From the NCBI GenBank assembly GCA_002081555.1, contig KV920890.1:1-33822 (forward strand): DNA of 33,822 bases. The letters are read 5' to 3'. Made by a program: the position numbers and the translations under genes. The stretch is from Protostelium mycophagum. Its lineage: Eukaryota > Evosea > Variosea > Protosteliida > Protosteliaceae. Shown here piece by piece: positions 1 to 10,072 of this stretch. The notes below the pieces were generated by a model. It ran no database searches, was not told the DNA's origin, and saw only the letters and a program-made list of their open reading frames with translations. How positions within the stretch are numbered: the stretch's first letter is position 1; the number at the start of each line of letters is the position of its first letter.

Positions 1-155
1 AAGTATTATAATGTTTTTATTATTCTAATTTGTCTCCAAGTCACCGTGAACACCAAATAAAATCTGAACATTCTTTTCAGGTTTAGACATGATGAGAACC
101 AACCAACACGGCAAGAAAGTAATTTTTTCAGCAAAATCTGAATAGCTAAAATAAC

Positions 156-245
156 TGCTCAATGCAGGGATCGAACCTGCGACCCTGGCGTTACAACTTG
201 TTCTGAATTATTAGCACCATGCTCTACCGACTGAGCTAATCGAGC
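156..245 (-). tRNA. tRNA-Ile (anticodon AAT) with 17-nt intron
   Basis: Read on the minus strand, the sequence folds as a full cloverleaf. The 7-bp acceptor stem is GCTCGAT paired with ATTGAGC, the discriminator is A, the D-arm is GCTC-AGTCGGTA-GAGC, the anticodon stem is TGGTG/CGCCA and the T-arm is GCAGG-TTCGATC-CCTGC. The anticodon loop is CTAATA plus A, so AAT lies at 210-212 and the tRNA reads isoleucine. A 17-nt intron (192-208) sits one base 3' of the anticodon, the canonical place for eukaryotic nuclear tRNA introns. No CCA is encoded. The intron contains GTTGTA, part of the word found in many protein-gene introns here, which may be chance. Confidence 0.93.
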
Positions 246-458
246 TGTTGGGAAAATGCGCCATTTTCACATTTAGTTAACTTTAGAAGAGTAGTTACAG
301 TATATCTGGCTGCCCCAAAAAATAACCCAGAAAATGTTCATCGCATGTTTATGCTGTTTTGACAAGGAAGGTCCTGATCTCTCCAGGTTGGATGTGCAAC
401 ACTCCGTCCTTGAATGCCGTGGGCCTGTCAATATGTCACGACACGTCATAATACGTCA

Positions 459-3400
459 CTATGACACCCACTTGAAGTCGACCCCTGGGCTCTGTGCGGC
501 AGTTTTCCATTGCATCTTGTTCATCATGGCGATCTCAATTGTTCCGACAAGATTAGTCTCCACAATTTCCTTCACTTGGACTCGCTGACCCAAAAATTTC
601 TGGAGATCTACAACGGCCTCCTGAGCCAAGGTGGGGTGCTCTCCAGCAGCGTAGATGTGTTGTAGACGGACGAGAATTTCCTTTTCTCTGAAAACTCTGG
701 CGTTCATCAAGTGTACATTGGGTGGCAATTCCTCGCCGCCATCTACAATTCCGGAAGATTGTACGGGGAATAATTGTGGCGGGAACTGTTGTAATATGCA
801 CTCGTGTCTGTGTATTCTCGTAGCATCGGCGAAGTGTGAAAGACTGAGGCGAAGAGTGGTCCTGATGGGCTTCATGTCGTTCAACACCTGAGACAGTGAG
901 TTTATTCCCGGAATAATTTATTCCCAATCCTTTTTGACAGGATTTTTATCGACCTTATTGCAGAAGAAATGGAGTTCTAAAGAAAAGGAATTCTCATCTT
1001 GATGATCACCTCATTGACACCCTTTCCATCATCCATGTTGCACCTTCTGTGCAGCATGACCTCTAATTGGCCGTTGTAGATGGAACCCGTTCCGTGGCCG
1101 GCATCGCTCATCAAATTCAACTGGAGTTCTTTCTTGTCATCACGAATGAAAACTCTGTGAAATTTCAATTTTTTCATAGCAGAATTCTTGTGAAGATACG
1201 TATACTGTAGAGGTTCTGCCGCAACATGGTGCATAAAAGCTGACAAGTTGTGCAAATGCGTGGAGTGCAGGAGCGGTTATAACCGTATTCTCAGCACGGT
1301 AGGAGTTTCGGAGTGCTCGAACTTGCACAACAAGTTGTATTTTGGCTTGCAGCAAGCCGAAAAGATGCGATTTGTTGTCTTTTGCTCATTTGCGTGAAAT
1401 ACAAATCCACTTTGACACAATGCAACATGGATACACTTCCACGTTTGACACTTCAAAATGACATGATCAATCTACAACGCTGACCTTTGCAACATGGGGT
1501 AATAGTTGGCCGACTCTGGCTCCGCCACATCATTGTTGAATTTTCTCTTCATGATTTCGATTCCGTTGTTGTCTGTGAACAAGACCCTTCCGTTGTCTAA
1601 AGTGGTATTGAACCTCACAATCAAGTCTCGGCCGCTTGTAGGCAGAGGACCGACCTGTTGTAGATTCAGAAGAAAGTCGAAAAAAAATCCCGCCAAAAAT
1701 GGAGATTTGAAATTTGAAATCACCTCGTGAATCATCTCGGTGTATTCCTTGGAGAATTTGGGAGCGTATTCAACAAAAGTGACTCCGATGTTTTCTCCGT
1801 GGAGCTGTTGAACCTATCACACGTCATCATGACGTCATGGCATGATTTGTGGTAAACAAAATGGTGTCATACAAATGATTTTTCCGGTTTTTTTCTTGGA
1901 AATTTCATGGCTTTTTCATCACGGCTCTTCTCGCACGTCTACAACTCTCACCTCGTTAATGTATGGTCCCTGCACAAATGTCGACTTGATGTTTCCGTGC
2001 AAGACGTCGATGTTAGGGGGGGAGGTCTTCAAGTCTCCGTTGTAATCAATGTCTCTTCTGGGTCTGAAGATATATGCACCTGAGAAGATTTAAAATGTCA
2101 ACAAAACACACCATAAAATTCCAAAACATTTCTCGGATCTAAAAATGGAATAAAAATAAATTATAAATAAATAAAAATAAAATAAATATTTACCTTCAGG
2201 GTGGGACCAGTCATCAGTGGAAATGTACTCAGCGAATTCCATGGAAACGTTGACGGAAACTCCGTCCTTTGTTACGATCTTGGTGAGCCTCGCGTCGTCA
2301 CCAAAATACAATGTCGACATGTTGTTCGAGATCGTTGGCTTCCAGCGGTTGGAGACCTGAGGTGTCAGAATGACATTTTTGACAGGTCGGTGTCACCTGT
2401 ACATCAGAAGGGGGGGTTTGGAGGAATTGGATGTTGTAGACGGCGGTACTGAGGGGGCCGATGTCGATGTAAAAATATAGGCGGTACTTCCCGGAAACTT
2501 GAGCGAAACTGGGGACGGGGTTGACCTGCCACGTCATCAGTCTCTACAACGAGACATTTCTAAAAATAGATCACCTGAGAAGGAACCTTCTTGCCTTGCG
2601 CGTTTGTGACCACGGCGTTGGGGTTATTCGTTACGACAGACACAAACTCTTGACGTCTCCATGCCAACGGGTTGTGGACCGCGTAGCGGGTTCCGGCCCT
2701 GCTGCCTCCGTTGGAATGGAAGAGTTGCTCCATGATTTTGACAGCCGCCTTTTTGGTCTTCTCCGCGCCGGACATGAGGTTGGTGATGTAATCCCTGTTT
2801 GTCTCTTCGGTTTCGGTTCCGGTGACTGCGAAATTTCGGTGAAAATTCGAGAGAAGCAGGATCTTCTGATGATGGGAGATCATTTTTTCAATAACAGAAA
2901 TGTTTGGCTGTTGCATCAAATGCATAAAGACATCACAATCTTTACCTCTATAAGAAGGTCGGAGCGATTATCTCCGAGTTTGTCAGCGGCAAAGCCGCCA
3001 AAATCCACTCAAAAGATATTTTATTTAATTTTAATATTTATCATTCTTTAAAAACCCACCCGCGTCGTGATGTGTAGCTACAGAGGTAGCCTGCCTGAGC
3101 GTCTCAATCAATTGGTCCAGTTCTTGTCTCGAGGTCTTCGGGCCGTTGAGGGCCAAGAGAGTCTCCGTAGATGACAAGAGGGCGTCACATTGTCTCAGGA
3201 AGATCTTAAACCAGGGTCTGGAGGTGTAATAGCCAGTCCAAGTAGTGTGGGGGTCCTCCACGTAAGGATAAAAGTCATCTGACGTCATCAGAAATCTTCA
3301 TTATGGTTCTGATACGTAAATGTCATCATCAATTGTTCAGACAAACAAAATGATTTTGAATGTTTATGTGAAATGATGACACGTCATTGACATTTTAAAC

Positions 3401-4747
3401 TACTAACCCTCGTATACGTCCCATTGTAGACCGAGTTCATTCACGGACTTGATGTAATCCGAATAAAAGGCGTAACGGAAAGTCATGTTGAATTGGCTGT
3501 TGTTGTTGACCACCTTCATCAGCTCATCCATGTTCTTAAAGTCTGTAAGTCCGTCTTGGTGGGAAAAATCTCCACCCCAGGGGATGACCCTGTAGTTATG
3601 TCTATACTGAGTCTGTGCCTCTCTGATCACTTTGGCCTGCATCTCATCAGAAAAGGTTTTACATTGTCTAAACTGACACATTGGCTGGCAATCACATCCA
3701 TGCTGCGGCCATTATCGAGATCATCAAAAGACATTTCTGCGGGAGGGTAGTAGTTGGGGTTTAGAACATGAGTCCACATTTCGGTGTATCTGCTGCGTTC
3801 AGTATTTCGCGCCAATAAATCTGAGTTTGAAATTTGAATTTGGTGTACCTTCCCAGAGATTTAGAACCTCTCCAGACGAACTCTAAGCCTTTGTTCTCGG
3901 CCATCCTCCTCTTAATGATGTCCGGAATGCGAGCGATCGCGTAGCCAGGGAATCCAATTAGAGACCACAATGAAGGCATCACACTGGAGTGTCCAAAAGG
4001 ATCGACGTGCCAAGAGGCGCCTGGTAAATGATCTGGAGCTCATGAGTGGTTCTTCTGATTTGGCGGAGGGAGAAACTGCTCCTTTTGGAGAATATGGACA
4101 AGAACAAGAAGAGGATCTTTATTGCAACAAGGTGCAGTGCAGTAAACCAACATGAAAAACAATATCATGTAAAGACATACCAAAAGTGTCTTGCAGCCAT
4201 TTGTGTCCATTCGTCATCTGGTTGATGATCTGATTGTATGTGGTGCAGGCTTCATCATTCATAGCTGTTCCTCCTACGAGAATCAATTTGAGTTGATGAT
4301 AATTCTCTTCACCATTGTTAAATTCAAGCTGACCACGCTTCAAGATGGTTCTGTATTTATCTCTGAAGGTCTCATTAGCGTTCTGCCACCATTCTCTGAG
4401 GAATTGAACTTCGACTTGGTTGTATTTTCTCTCTAAAAGGATCAGTCAGGACGAATTCTGTTGGCTTTCAAATTGACCTGGATTTATGAAGAGAGCTTCA
4501 GTTGTCGTGTCGATGATGGAGTGAACCTGACGTCGTCAAATGGAAAGTGACGATTTATGATTCTTACTTCTTCAGAATAATATCTCTCCCAGGGCATGAT
4601 CCAACCTACATCGTCGTGCGAGTGTGGCACTATGAAAACGGTGATATGGTCATCGCTAGAATTGTGAGATCGCTTTCATTGAATAATCAAGTACCCGTAT
4701 GCGGACAGAAACAATGAGAAGAGGATGAGCAGATGGGCTCCCATCAT
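459..4747 (-). CDS. Lysosomal-type alpha-mannosidase, GH38 (MAN2B class), many small introns
   Basis: Exoglycosidase that removes alpha-linked mannose during glycoprotein turnover, expected in the lysosome/vacuole or secreted. The start at 4747 gives a signal peptide (MMGAHLLILFSLFLSAYG). Exon 2 holds the zinc-binding PHSHDDVGW. Later exons carry GGTAMNDEA, then WHVDPFGHS with the catalytic nucleophile Asp, then VIPWGGDFSHQDGLTDFKNM. C-terminal beta domains show GAYIFRP, GRVLFTDNNGIEIMKRKF, YYPM and LEVMLHRRC, all in MAN2B order. Exons join in phase with very short introns, for example 4656-4694 (39 nt) and 4527-4567 (41 nt). The family usually has about 1000 residues and this looks full length. 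Motifs are mixed between MAN2B1 and MAN2B2, so I give no finer assignment. TCTACAAC/GTTGTAGA occurs in several introns and also in exons (encoding VVD, LQ or YN). Confidence 0.93.
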
Positions 4748-5194
4748 TTTTCCGAACCAATCTTTGTTCGCGTTTGGTTGTAAACTCTGATTGACAGCTG
4801 TCATCAAATTTGTTTTCGATTTTTCTGTCGACCGCTCGTTGTAGTGTGTCGACAAACCTCGATGATCCAGCAGCACAAAGATCACATGTCCATCATATAA
4901 AGAATTATGCAGGTAGAATAATCTCTGCTTTATATTCGTTCATTTATTCGGTAAAATCTGTACAGAGTGCCGTCATGCACAAGATGTTTGAGGAACCAAG
5001 CTTGGGGCTAAAGACTGAGATGTTTACAAATAGAACTATAGCTATGGGTTTGGTTGTGTCATGAGGACTGTGAGTGGCTGAAAACTTTCCTTTGGATCAA
5101 AACATGATTGGGTGATGAACAAACATTAAATAAACACATCTAGATCGTGATGAGCTGTTGAACCAAATGAGATAAGCTTTTCGTCATTTCAGGT
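4748..5194. other. Intergenic, about 450 nt upstream of the alpha-mannosidase
   Basis: Contains the 5' flank of the mannosidase (read leftwards) and the 3' flank of the mL58-like gene. Open frames here are short and lack family similarity. A plus-strand ATTAAATAAAC lies near 5125 but no plus-strand gene precedes it. I see no RNA gene or repeat. Confidence 0.5.
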
Positions 5195-5199
5195 TTATT
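5194..5199 (-). terminator. Polyadenylation signal AATAAA containing the mL58-like stop codon
   Basis: On the minus strand the gene ends TTC AAA TAA ACC, so the TAA stop is embedded in AATAAA. Confidence 0.7.
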
Positions 5200-5939
5200 T
5201 GAACAGACCGGTCTTCTCCTCCACCTTCATTGTCTTATTGTATGCGGCAAGCTCGTCCAAAATTTGGTTCTTAGATTTGTATTGAGGTGTGTTGGTGCCC
5301 TTGTTAGCGAGCTTTTCCAACCATCTCCGCCGTTCAATGGCCTCACGTTCCTCTTTGTATTTGGCGGTACGATCTTGATGTGTAGCAGCCATCTTCTTCT
5401 CAAACTGATCTTTCTGCAGATCAGAGAACCTAAGATGTATCAAAACATTTACATCACAAAAGAGGTTGATTGTATCAGTCTCGTGAGGTAACAGATACTT
5501 ACAGGGGAGTGTTCTTGAGAAGCTCTTTTTCTGAATCCTTCAGCTCTGAAAATTTTTCCATTCTCAAAGAGTTCTTTTGTTGTGCTCCGAGCTTGGCATA
5601 ACGAGCCACAATGAGAGGGGAGACATTAAACATTTTAGCCAAACGGTGGCTAGTGTAATGTCCAGGATTGGATCTCCTCAATGTCTTCATCAGAGCCTTC
5701 TCTTCTTGAGTCAATAATTCATGTCCAAGTGCTGAATTTGATTAGACACAGACAGATGACATCAAGCGGTGCGCACCAGGATTTTTGTTTGGCAAGGGAG
5801 CAGTGGAGAGATTCTGCCCCTGTCCAGAAGATTCTTCGACGATGGCATGTTTGACTATAACAGCACGAGGAGTCAGTGTAACGCTGAATGAGCGAGCACA
5901 TGGCTGCGAAAGGGGTCTTCCAGCGGTCAAACGGAGCAT
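5195..5939 (-). CDS. Mitochondrial ribosomal protein mL58/MRP-L20-like (Neugrin-type helix-turn-helix)
   Basis: Probable mitochondrial large-subunit ribosomal protein or mitoribosome-associated factor. Three exons join in phase. Exon 1 starts MLRLTAGRPLSQPCARSFSV, an Arg/Ser-rich stretch without acidic residues that looks like a mitochondrial presequence. Exon 2 has LTQEEKALMKTLRRSNP followed by SHRLAKMFNVSPLIVARYA, a helix-turn-helix pattern shared by fungal MRP-L20, Bot1 and Neugrin proteins. Exon 3 is a charged helix rich in Lys/Arg/Glu (EEREAIERRRWLEKLANKG), as in MRP-L20. About 180 residues in total. The stop TAA (5195-5197) lies inside the AATAAA signal (5194-5199). The choice among mL58, Bot1 and Neugrin relatives is by motif only. 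Confidence 0.72.
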
Positions 5940-6023
5940 GGTGATCTCAATATGGGAGATCACATCTCGATTTTCGTTGTAGAGCTGCTTCAAAAAAATG
6001 ACAATTTTTTTGTGATTTATTTC

Positions 6024-6542
6024 TCATTTTCGGTGTCGATCAGCCTGCTTCATCATCAATGATGTTGCTGAGCACTCCGTCGCGTATCTATATACATAAT
6101 GTGTCTTGAAATCTCTTCTCTCACGTCCACTTGACTGCAGAGAATATCTTCGAGGGAGTCTCTGTGATGCGATCCCACATTGTGCCTTCTGAAGGGACAG
6201 CCAGAGTGAGCCTCGGCGAGTTTATCGTCGGTGATGAAGGTGTTTCTGTCGACAAGTGTCTCACTCTTGAGGAAGGTGACTTTTTTGGTGAACGGCATAC
6301 TCTATATCTGTCCATGTTTGGTTGTCTGTTCTTTGTGTTGTCTTCTGAAAAATGACCCTGGCTGGTCCGGATCAATCAGCTCACCCGAAAGATTCACATC
6401 TGCTTCGCAAATTTCTGTGAAATTTCGTATGATGGGTATTTCATCTCAGATTAGTACAGATCATATTTAGATTTATATTAAGGATATGTCATCACAGATA
6501 CATACTTCGAGACTTTGCAATTCTACAACTCCGGTATTTCAT
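6024..6542 (-). CDS. Small basic Ser/Pro-rich protein, unknown function
   Basis: I do not recognise this gene. The reconstruction starts at ATG 6542 (MKYRSCRIAKSRK), skips a roughly 90-nt intron ending in TTTCACAG, continues ICEADVNLSEDNTKNRQPN, and after two more GT-AG joins gives RSPKKSPSSRVRHLSTETPS, AVPSEGTMWDRITETPSKIF and a Met/Lys-rich tail ending DRHRK. All joins preserve phase and the total is roughly 115 residues. It is basic, low in hydrophobics and probably disordered. AATAAA starts two bases after the TGA stop (6016-6021), matching neighbouring genes and supporting the 3' end. There is no signal peptide or membrane segment. Coding status is plausible but rests on phase and the poly(A) signal, not homology. 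Confidence 0.5.
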
Positions 6543-6904
6543 CACCAGAAGAGGATGTCCTCGTGTGTCCTCGTGTCGAGCTTTTCTTCTTGTCTTTAAC
6601 CACTTTATTTCGGACTTTTGTTGGATTTTGCAAACACAAGCTCAAAATTGTGAAAGCTGAAAGAGTTTGTTTTGTGTTTTGAAAATAATCCTTTTCCAGG
6701 TTGTTGTAGTTTGACACGCCGAAAAGACAGATCCTCAGCTCGAACCAACAAAAGTCTTAAGCATTATATCTCTATCTTCATTTCCCCTTTGAAGAGGATG
6801 ACCAATCGTGAGGTTGCAAGATCCCACCGCCATCTGTCACCCTCGATCATCCGTTCATTTCTTGTTCATTAGTTCCTTCTCCAGGAACCGCCTTCTTTTT
6901 GCAA
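6543..6904. other. Intergenic stretch without a supported gene
   Basis: The 360 nt upstream of the small basic protein gene contain fragments of open frame on both strands but no in-phase ATG-initiated product with recognisable motifs. It probably holds the promoter of the 6024-6542 gene. Confidence 0.4.
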
Positions 6905-7238
6905 TCACCAGCTCTGTGATATAGGGTGTTCTCCAGCGTCTAAAAGAATGTTTGTGACGCCCTTTTCGTTAAACCCCAGCGTTTTTGGGTCGACAAAATC
7001 TTCCTGAATACTCCTGGACCAGGAGCGTGGATGAGCTGAGACCGTTGTTTTGGCTGGTTTTGAATCACCCCAATCCATAATCACTTGTGGATGGAAGAGA
7101 ATATGGCAAAGCCACAAGTGTTTGGAGACGTCTTTGGGATGATGATCGGAAATTCCTCTGATCGGGCTTCTGCTCCGCGTTACCTTGGTGATAATCACCC
7201 ACAAAGGTAATTTCACTTGAACGCGACACCAACACCAT
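6905..7238 (-). CDS. Candidate small gene, unknown, head-to-head with the MORN gene
   Basis: A minus-strand reading begins at ATG 7238 (MVLVSRSSEITFVGDYHQ). After a GT-AG intron of about 50 nt (GTAACGCGG to CCCAAAG) it continues DVSKHLWLCHILFHP, then WGDSKPAKTTVSAHPRSW, SIQEDFVDPKTLGFNEKG and LLDAGEHPISQSW before a stop at 6905. The composition looks coding, but I see no family match and no nearby AATAAA. Its ATG overlaps the MORN-gene ATG within a CCATGG palindrome, so at least one start may be wrong; an internal ATG near 7085 is an alternative. It may be an antisense shadow of the MORN 5' UTR. Confidence 0.3.
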
Positions 7239-8785
7239 GGACTTCCTCTCTCCTCTAAAGAGCTTCTTGTCCACCAATAGATGTCAACCCGAACCGGGGC
7301 CCGCCCTCATCACACCCACACTTTCCTGGGGAGATGTTAGTGGAGAAGTCACTCTAAATCTTTCAGAAAATGATACATATCAAGGATCCATCAGAAGAGG
7401 CGAGATCTGAGATCATGTCGTGTCTGTAAGTGATTTCACTGACTTCCTTCAGGCAAATTAGAAGGAAAAGGTGTGATGACCTGGGCTGATGGCAGTGTTT
7501 ATGAAGGAAACTGGAAAGACAACAAACGTCATGGTGCAGGTTCGATGACTTGGGCAGATGGAAGGAGGTACTACTTGATGATTTTGGATCTAAAATGATG
7601 AAAAAAACGAAGATATTTTGGCGATTGGATGGAAAATCAGAGACACGGCTCAGGAGTGATGACTTGGCCTCTAGAAAGCACATACCTGAATTCTCCTTCT
7701 GATCTCGCACGAGGTGATCAATTGTCACTTCAATAATGACAGAGCATAGAGGAAGGACTCGAAAGCGAGGAGAGTGTCATCTCTTTCGCCATGATGAGCG
7801 ACTTTGGTGAAATACAGAATCTGAGAATATCCCCCCCAGACAGCCCCTCCTCTTTCCCGCCAGAAATTTCGGATGAAATTTCCAAGAATCTACTGACAGA
7901 TTTGACTGAGGGGCCAAAAGTGAATATCACGTACTTTGGGAAGTGGGAGGAGGATAAGAGGTGGGGTTTCGGCACAATGATTTGGGCCGGGGGTGAAAAA
8001 TACCAAGGGGAGTGGAAGGACGACGTGAGGCATGGAAAAGGTGGATTAATTCAAAAATAAAATAAAAATAATAAACGACATAAAAATCTAAATCAACAAG
8101 GTGAACAGCTGGGGAGAAATTCTGCTGGCCAGATGTACAAGTAGATTTTCAAAATTTTATTGAATTTATTTCTGAATATCCTCACTGTCGAATTATTTTT
8201 CTACAATATTTTTGGTAGAAAAAATGAATAAGATTTGTGGCATTATTGACCTCAAAAGATACAAGGGAGAATGGAAAGAGGACCGAAAATTTGGGCAGGG
8301 GGAGATGTGGTGGGTCAACGGGTCTTCAGCTAGCGGGGAGTGGCAAGACGACAAACTCAATGGTAAAGCACACGTCATCTTTGCCTCTGGAGGGCAATAC
8401 CAAGGGAGATGTAAAGACAGTCTTTTCTGCGGAAAAGGCAAGAGGATTTTCCCCGACGGAAGTGTTTACGAAGGTATAGCTTCACGTGAATTTTTGTGGC
8501 TGGTTGTAGATGAGATGTGCAGGGGAGTGGTACGATCATTTGAGACATGGTAAGGGGAGTATGACGTGGATAGATGGGGCGAGGTGAGTTTCATCAGAAT
8601 GAGAAGATCTACAACGCCGTAGATATGAAGGAGTATGGAATGAGGATAAGAGGGATAAGAAAGGCAAGATGACTTGGCCGGACGGCAGGTGGCTGACACT
8701 AGTTTAACTTGATTATGGATTGACGCGATATAGGTACGAAGGCGAGTCGCGAAGAGATCCAGAAACCACCTCACCAAAGAAATAA
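7237..8785 (+). CDS. MORN-repeat protein, about 10 repeats
   Basis: MORN repeats bind membrane phospholipids or act as scaffolds in lipid kinases, junctophilins and cytoskeletal proteins; this one has no extra catalytic domain that I can see. The start ATG at 7237 sits in CACCATGG and gives MDFLSPLKSFLSTNRCQPEP. Repeats of the form Y-x-G-x-W/x...HGxGxMTWxDG follow: VMTWADGSVYEGNWKDNKRH, SMTWADG, YFGDWMENQRHGSGVMTW, then an acidic Ser/Pro linker, then YFGKWEEDKRWGFGTMIW, YQGEWKDDVRHGKG, YKGEWKEDRKFGQGEMWW, GQYQGRCKDSLFCGKGK, SVYEGEWYDHLRHGKGSM and ARYEGVWNEDKRDKKGKM. Introns are 36-60 nt; the first seems to use a GC-AG border (…AGAG|gcgaga). The join near 8040-8260 is the least certain. The stop TAA lies within AATAAA. 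Confidence 0.88.
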
Positions 8786-9038
8786 AGACAAGCGGTGCTG
8801 TGAAAGATTTACAATAACACCGAGCTGAATAAGCTTATGAGGAGCTTCTTCTTTGACTTTCACGGCCCCGCAAAAATCGGAAGACACTTTCCCGGATTTG
8901 AAAACATCTCCGAAGCCCATGACCTGCCATTTGGGTAATTTGGCAGAGGTGATGTCAGGCAATACTTGTTACAAAACCCGCCCAAGTCAAATGGGCTGAC
9001 CAGCCCCGCCCAAAAGCCAAGCGGGCAACCTCATTCAT
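8771..9038 (-). CDS. Short hydrophobic protein, unknown (72 residues)
   Basis: Two exons join in phase 0. ATG 9038 opens MNEVARLAFGRGWSAHLTWA. A GT-AG intron of about 50 nt (GTAACAAG to AAATGGCAG) follows, then GFVMGFGDVFKSGK, DFCGAVKVKEEAPHKLIQLG and a C-terminus SLFLW. The middle (WSAHLTWAGFVMGFGDVF) could be one membrane segment, and the N-terminus is basic, so a small organellar membrane protein is possible; I recognise no family. The stop at 8771 lies inside the last codons of the MORN gene on the other strand, a 15-bp tail-to-tail coding overlap. No AATAAA is visible downstream, so the 3' end may be wrong. Confidence 0.42.
8781..8786 (+). terminator. Polyadenylation signal AATAAA containing the MORN-gene stop
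   Basis: The gene ends AAG AAA TAA AG, so the stop TAA (8783-8785) is inside AATAAA. Confidence 0.65.
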
Positions 9039-9062
9039 TCTTCCGCATACAATGGCTCTTGC

Positions 9063-9344
9063 AAGATTCTTTTGGCTCTTCTTTCACTTGCAGCGGCATG
9101 TGTGGCTAGGTGCCAGGGTCCAAAGACATACTCATGCTGCAACTCCCTGGAAACCTGCGACTCTAACAGTGGGAAATGCAAACGTATACGGAACACTGGA
9201 TCAGTTGACGAAGCAATTGAAGGAGCCCCAGCACTGGACGGATGGTGCCTCAGTCCCAAATGGCAATGCAGTGGTCCATACAGCAACTACGAATGTTGCA
9301 AACCAGGCCAGCAATGCAACTTTGCCAAAGGCCGTTGTTTCTGA
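9063..9344 (+). CDS. Secreted cysteine-rich protein with two knottin-like six-cysteine units
   Basis: The reading frame opens with a hydrophobic signal-peptide-like segment (KILLALLSLAAACVA) and continues as a cysteine-rich chain. Two units share the spacing CC-x5-C-x6-C: SCCNSLETCDSNSGKC and ECCKPGQQCNFAKGRC. Unit 2 has upstream cysteines completing C-x6-C-x8-CC-x5-C-x6-C, the inhibitor-cystine-knot pattern. Unit 1 has the possible pair CVARC upstream, giving C-x3-C-x7-CC-x5-C-x6-C if the signal peptide is cut before it. A 20-odd residue acidic linker lacking Cys separates the units. AATAAA lies at about 9364, 20 nt past the stop. I could not place the initiator Met in this frame, so the 5' end and integrity are unresolved. 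The role (defence, protease inhibitor or other) cannot be read from sequence. Confidence 0.6.
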   Translation, partial: KILLALLSLAAACVARCQGPKTYSCCNSLETCDSNSGKCKRIRNTGSVDEAIEGAPALDGWCLSPKWQCSGPYSNYECCKPGQQCNFAKGRCF

Positions 9345-9437
9345 CACAATATCCCCATTTAAGCAATAAACTCTCCAACATTATTTTCATTCTATTTTTT
9401 ATTTTTGATGTAATTTTGTGAGCAAGATGCAGGAGAA

Positions 9438-9895
9438 TCACCATATAGTTGGAAACAGGCATGTAATACCAGTAAAGCTTATTGCTGCCTCTTCCTCCAA
9501 TCCTTGTACTATATTTGATCAATGATCATTGTTTTGCTGAAGAGATATGACCACTCAGATGTTGAAATTACAGAAGCAGTACCAGGAACTGATTCTGTAC
9601 TTACACTCATTATCTTTTGCCCAACGATCGTTTGCATCCGATGATTCACCCCGCCAATCATCTACATCATGATGAGCGTTGACGAAACCTCACCTATTCC
9701 TGAGCCCCTCGTAAAGATCCCCAATGCATTGTGAGATGACATCAGATCGCCTCTGCCAAAGACCCATTCGGGTCCAGGGCCGCTCAGTCCTTCAGAAAAG
9801 AAGTATGGATTCTCTTTGTCCAGATGAGCCAGTGTGACGCAAAAAAACTCTTGATGGTGTTGTGATGTCCGCACTTTTGATGAAAACATTATCAT
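9438..9895 (-). CDS. Hypothetical protein, 109 residues
   Basis: I do not recognise this gene. ATG 9895 opens MIMFSSKVRTSQHHQEFF; the exon continues LAHLDKENPYFFSEGLSGPG, PEWVFGRGDLMSSHNALGIF and TRGSGI. A 32-nt intron (GTGAGGTTTCG to ATGATGTAG) leads to DDWRGESSDANDRWAKDNE, and a second intron of about 97 nt to LQGLEEEAAISFTGITCLFP and a TGA at 9438. All joins are in phase. It lies just downstream of the poly(A) signal of SSU72 on the same strand. Its own AATAAA is near 9405, convergent with the end of the cysteine-rich gene. The GLSGPGPEWVFG stretch looks like a folded-domain motif but I cannot place it. Confidence 0.55.
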
Positions 9896-10072
9896 GCACA
9901 ATAATTATATTTGTTAATCTTGATCTCTTTATTCAATAGAATCCTGCAGAATACAGAAGCGTTTTCTTCCCTCCCTATTTATGTTATTTACAATCTTATG
10001 AGCAGTTAAAGATGTCATTTTTACAAATTTCATTTCTATTTGCACTAACAAATATAAAATTTGCTGAGACAA

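Noticed and set aside
553-927. Overlapping minus-strand frames in the last mannosidase exons
   Set aside because: Shifted-frame shadows; only the frame ending at 459 matches GH38 C-terminal sequence.
9053-9369. 105-codon ATG-initiated frame overlapping the cysteine-rich protein
   Set aside because: Its product has no patterned residues, while the other frame shows a signal-peptide-like segment and duplicated cysteine spacing. I treat the ATG-initiated frame as a shadow.
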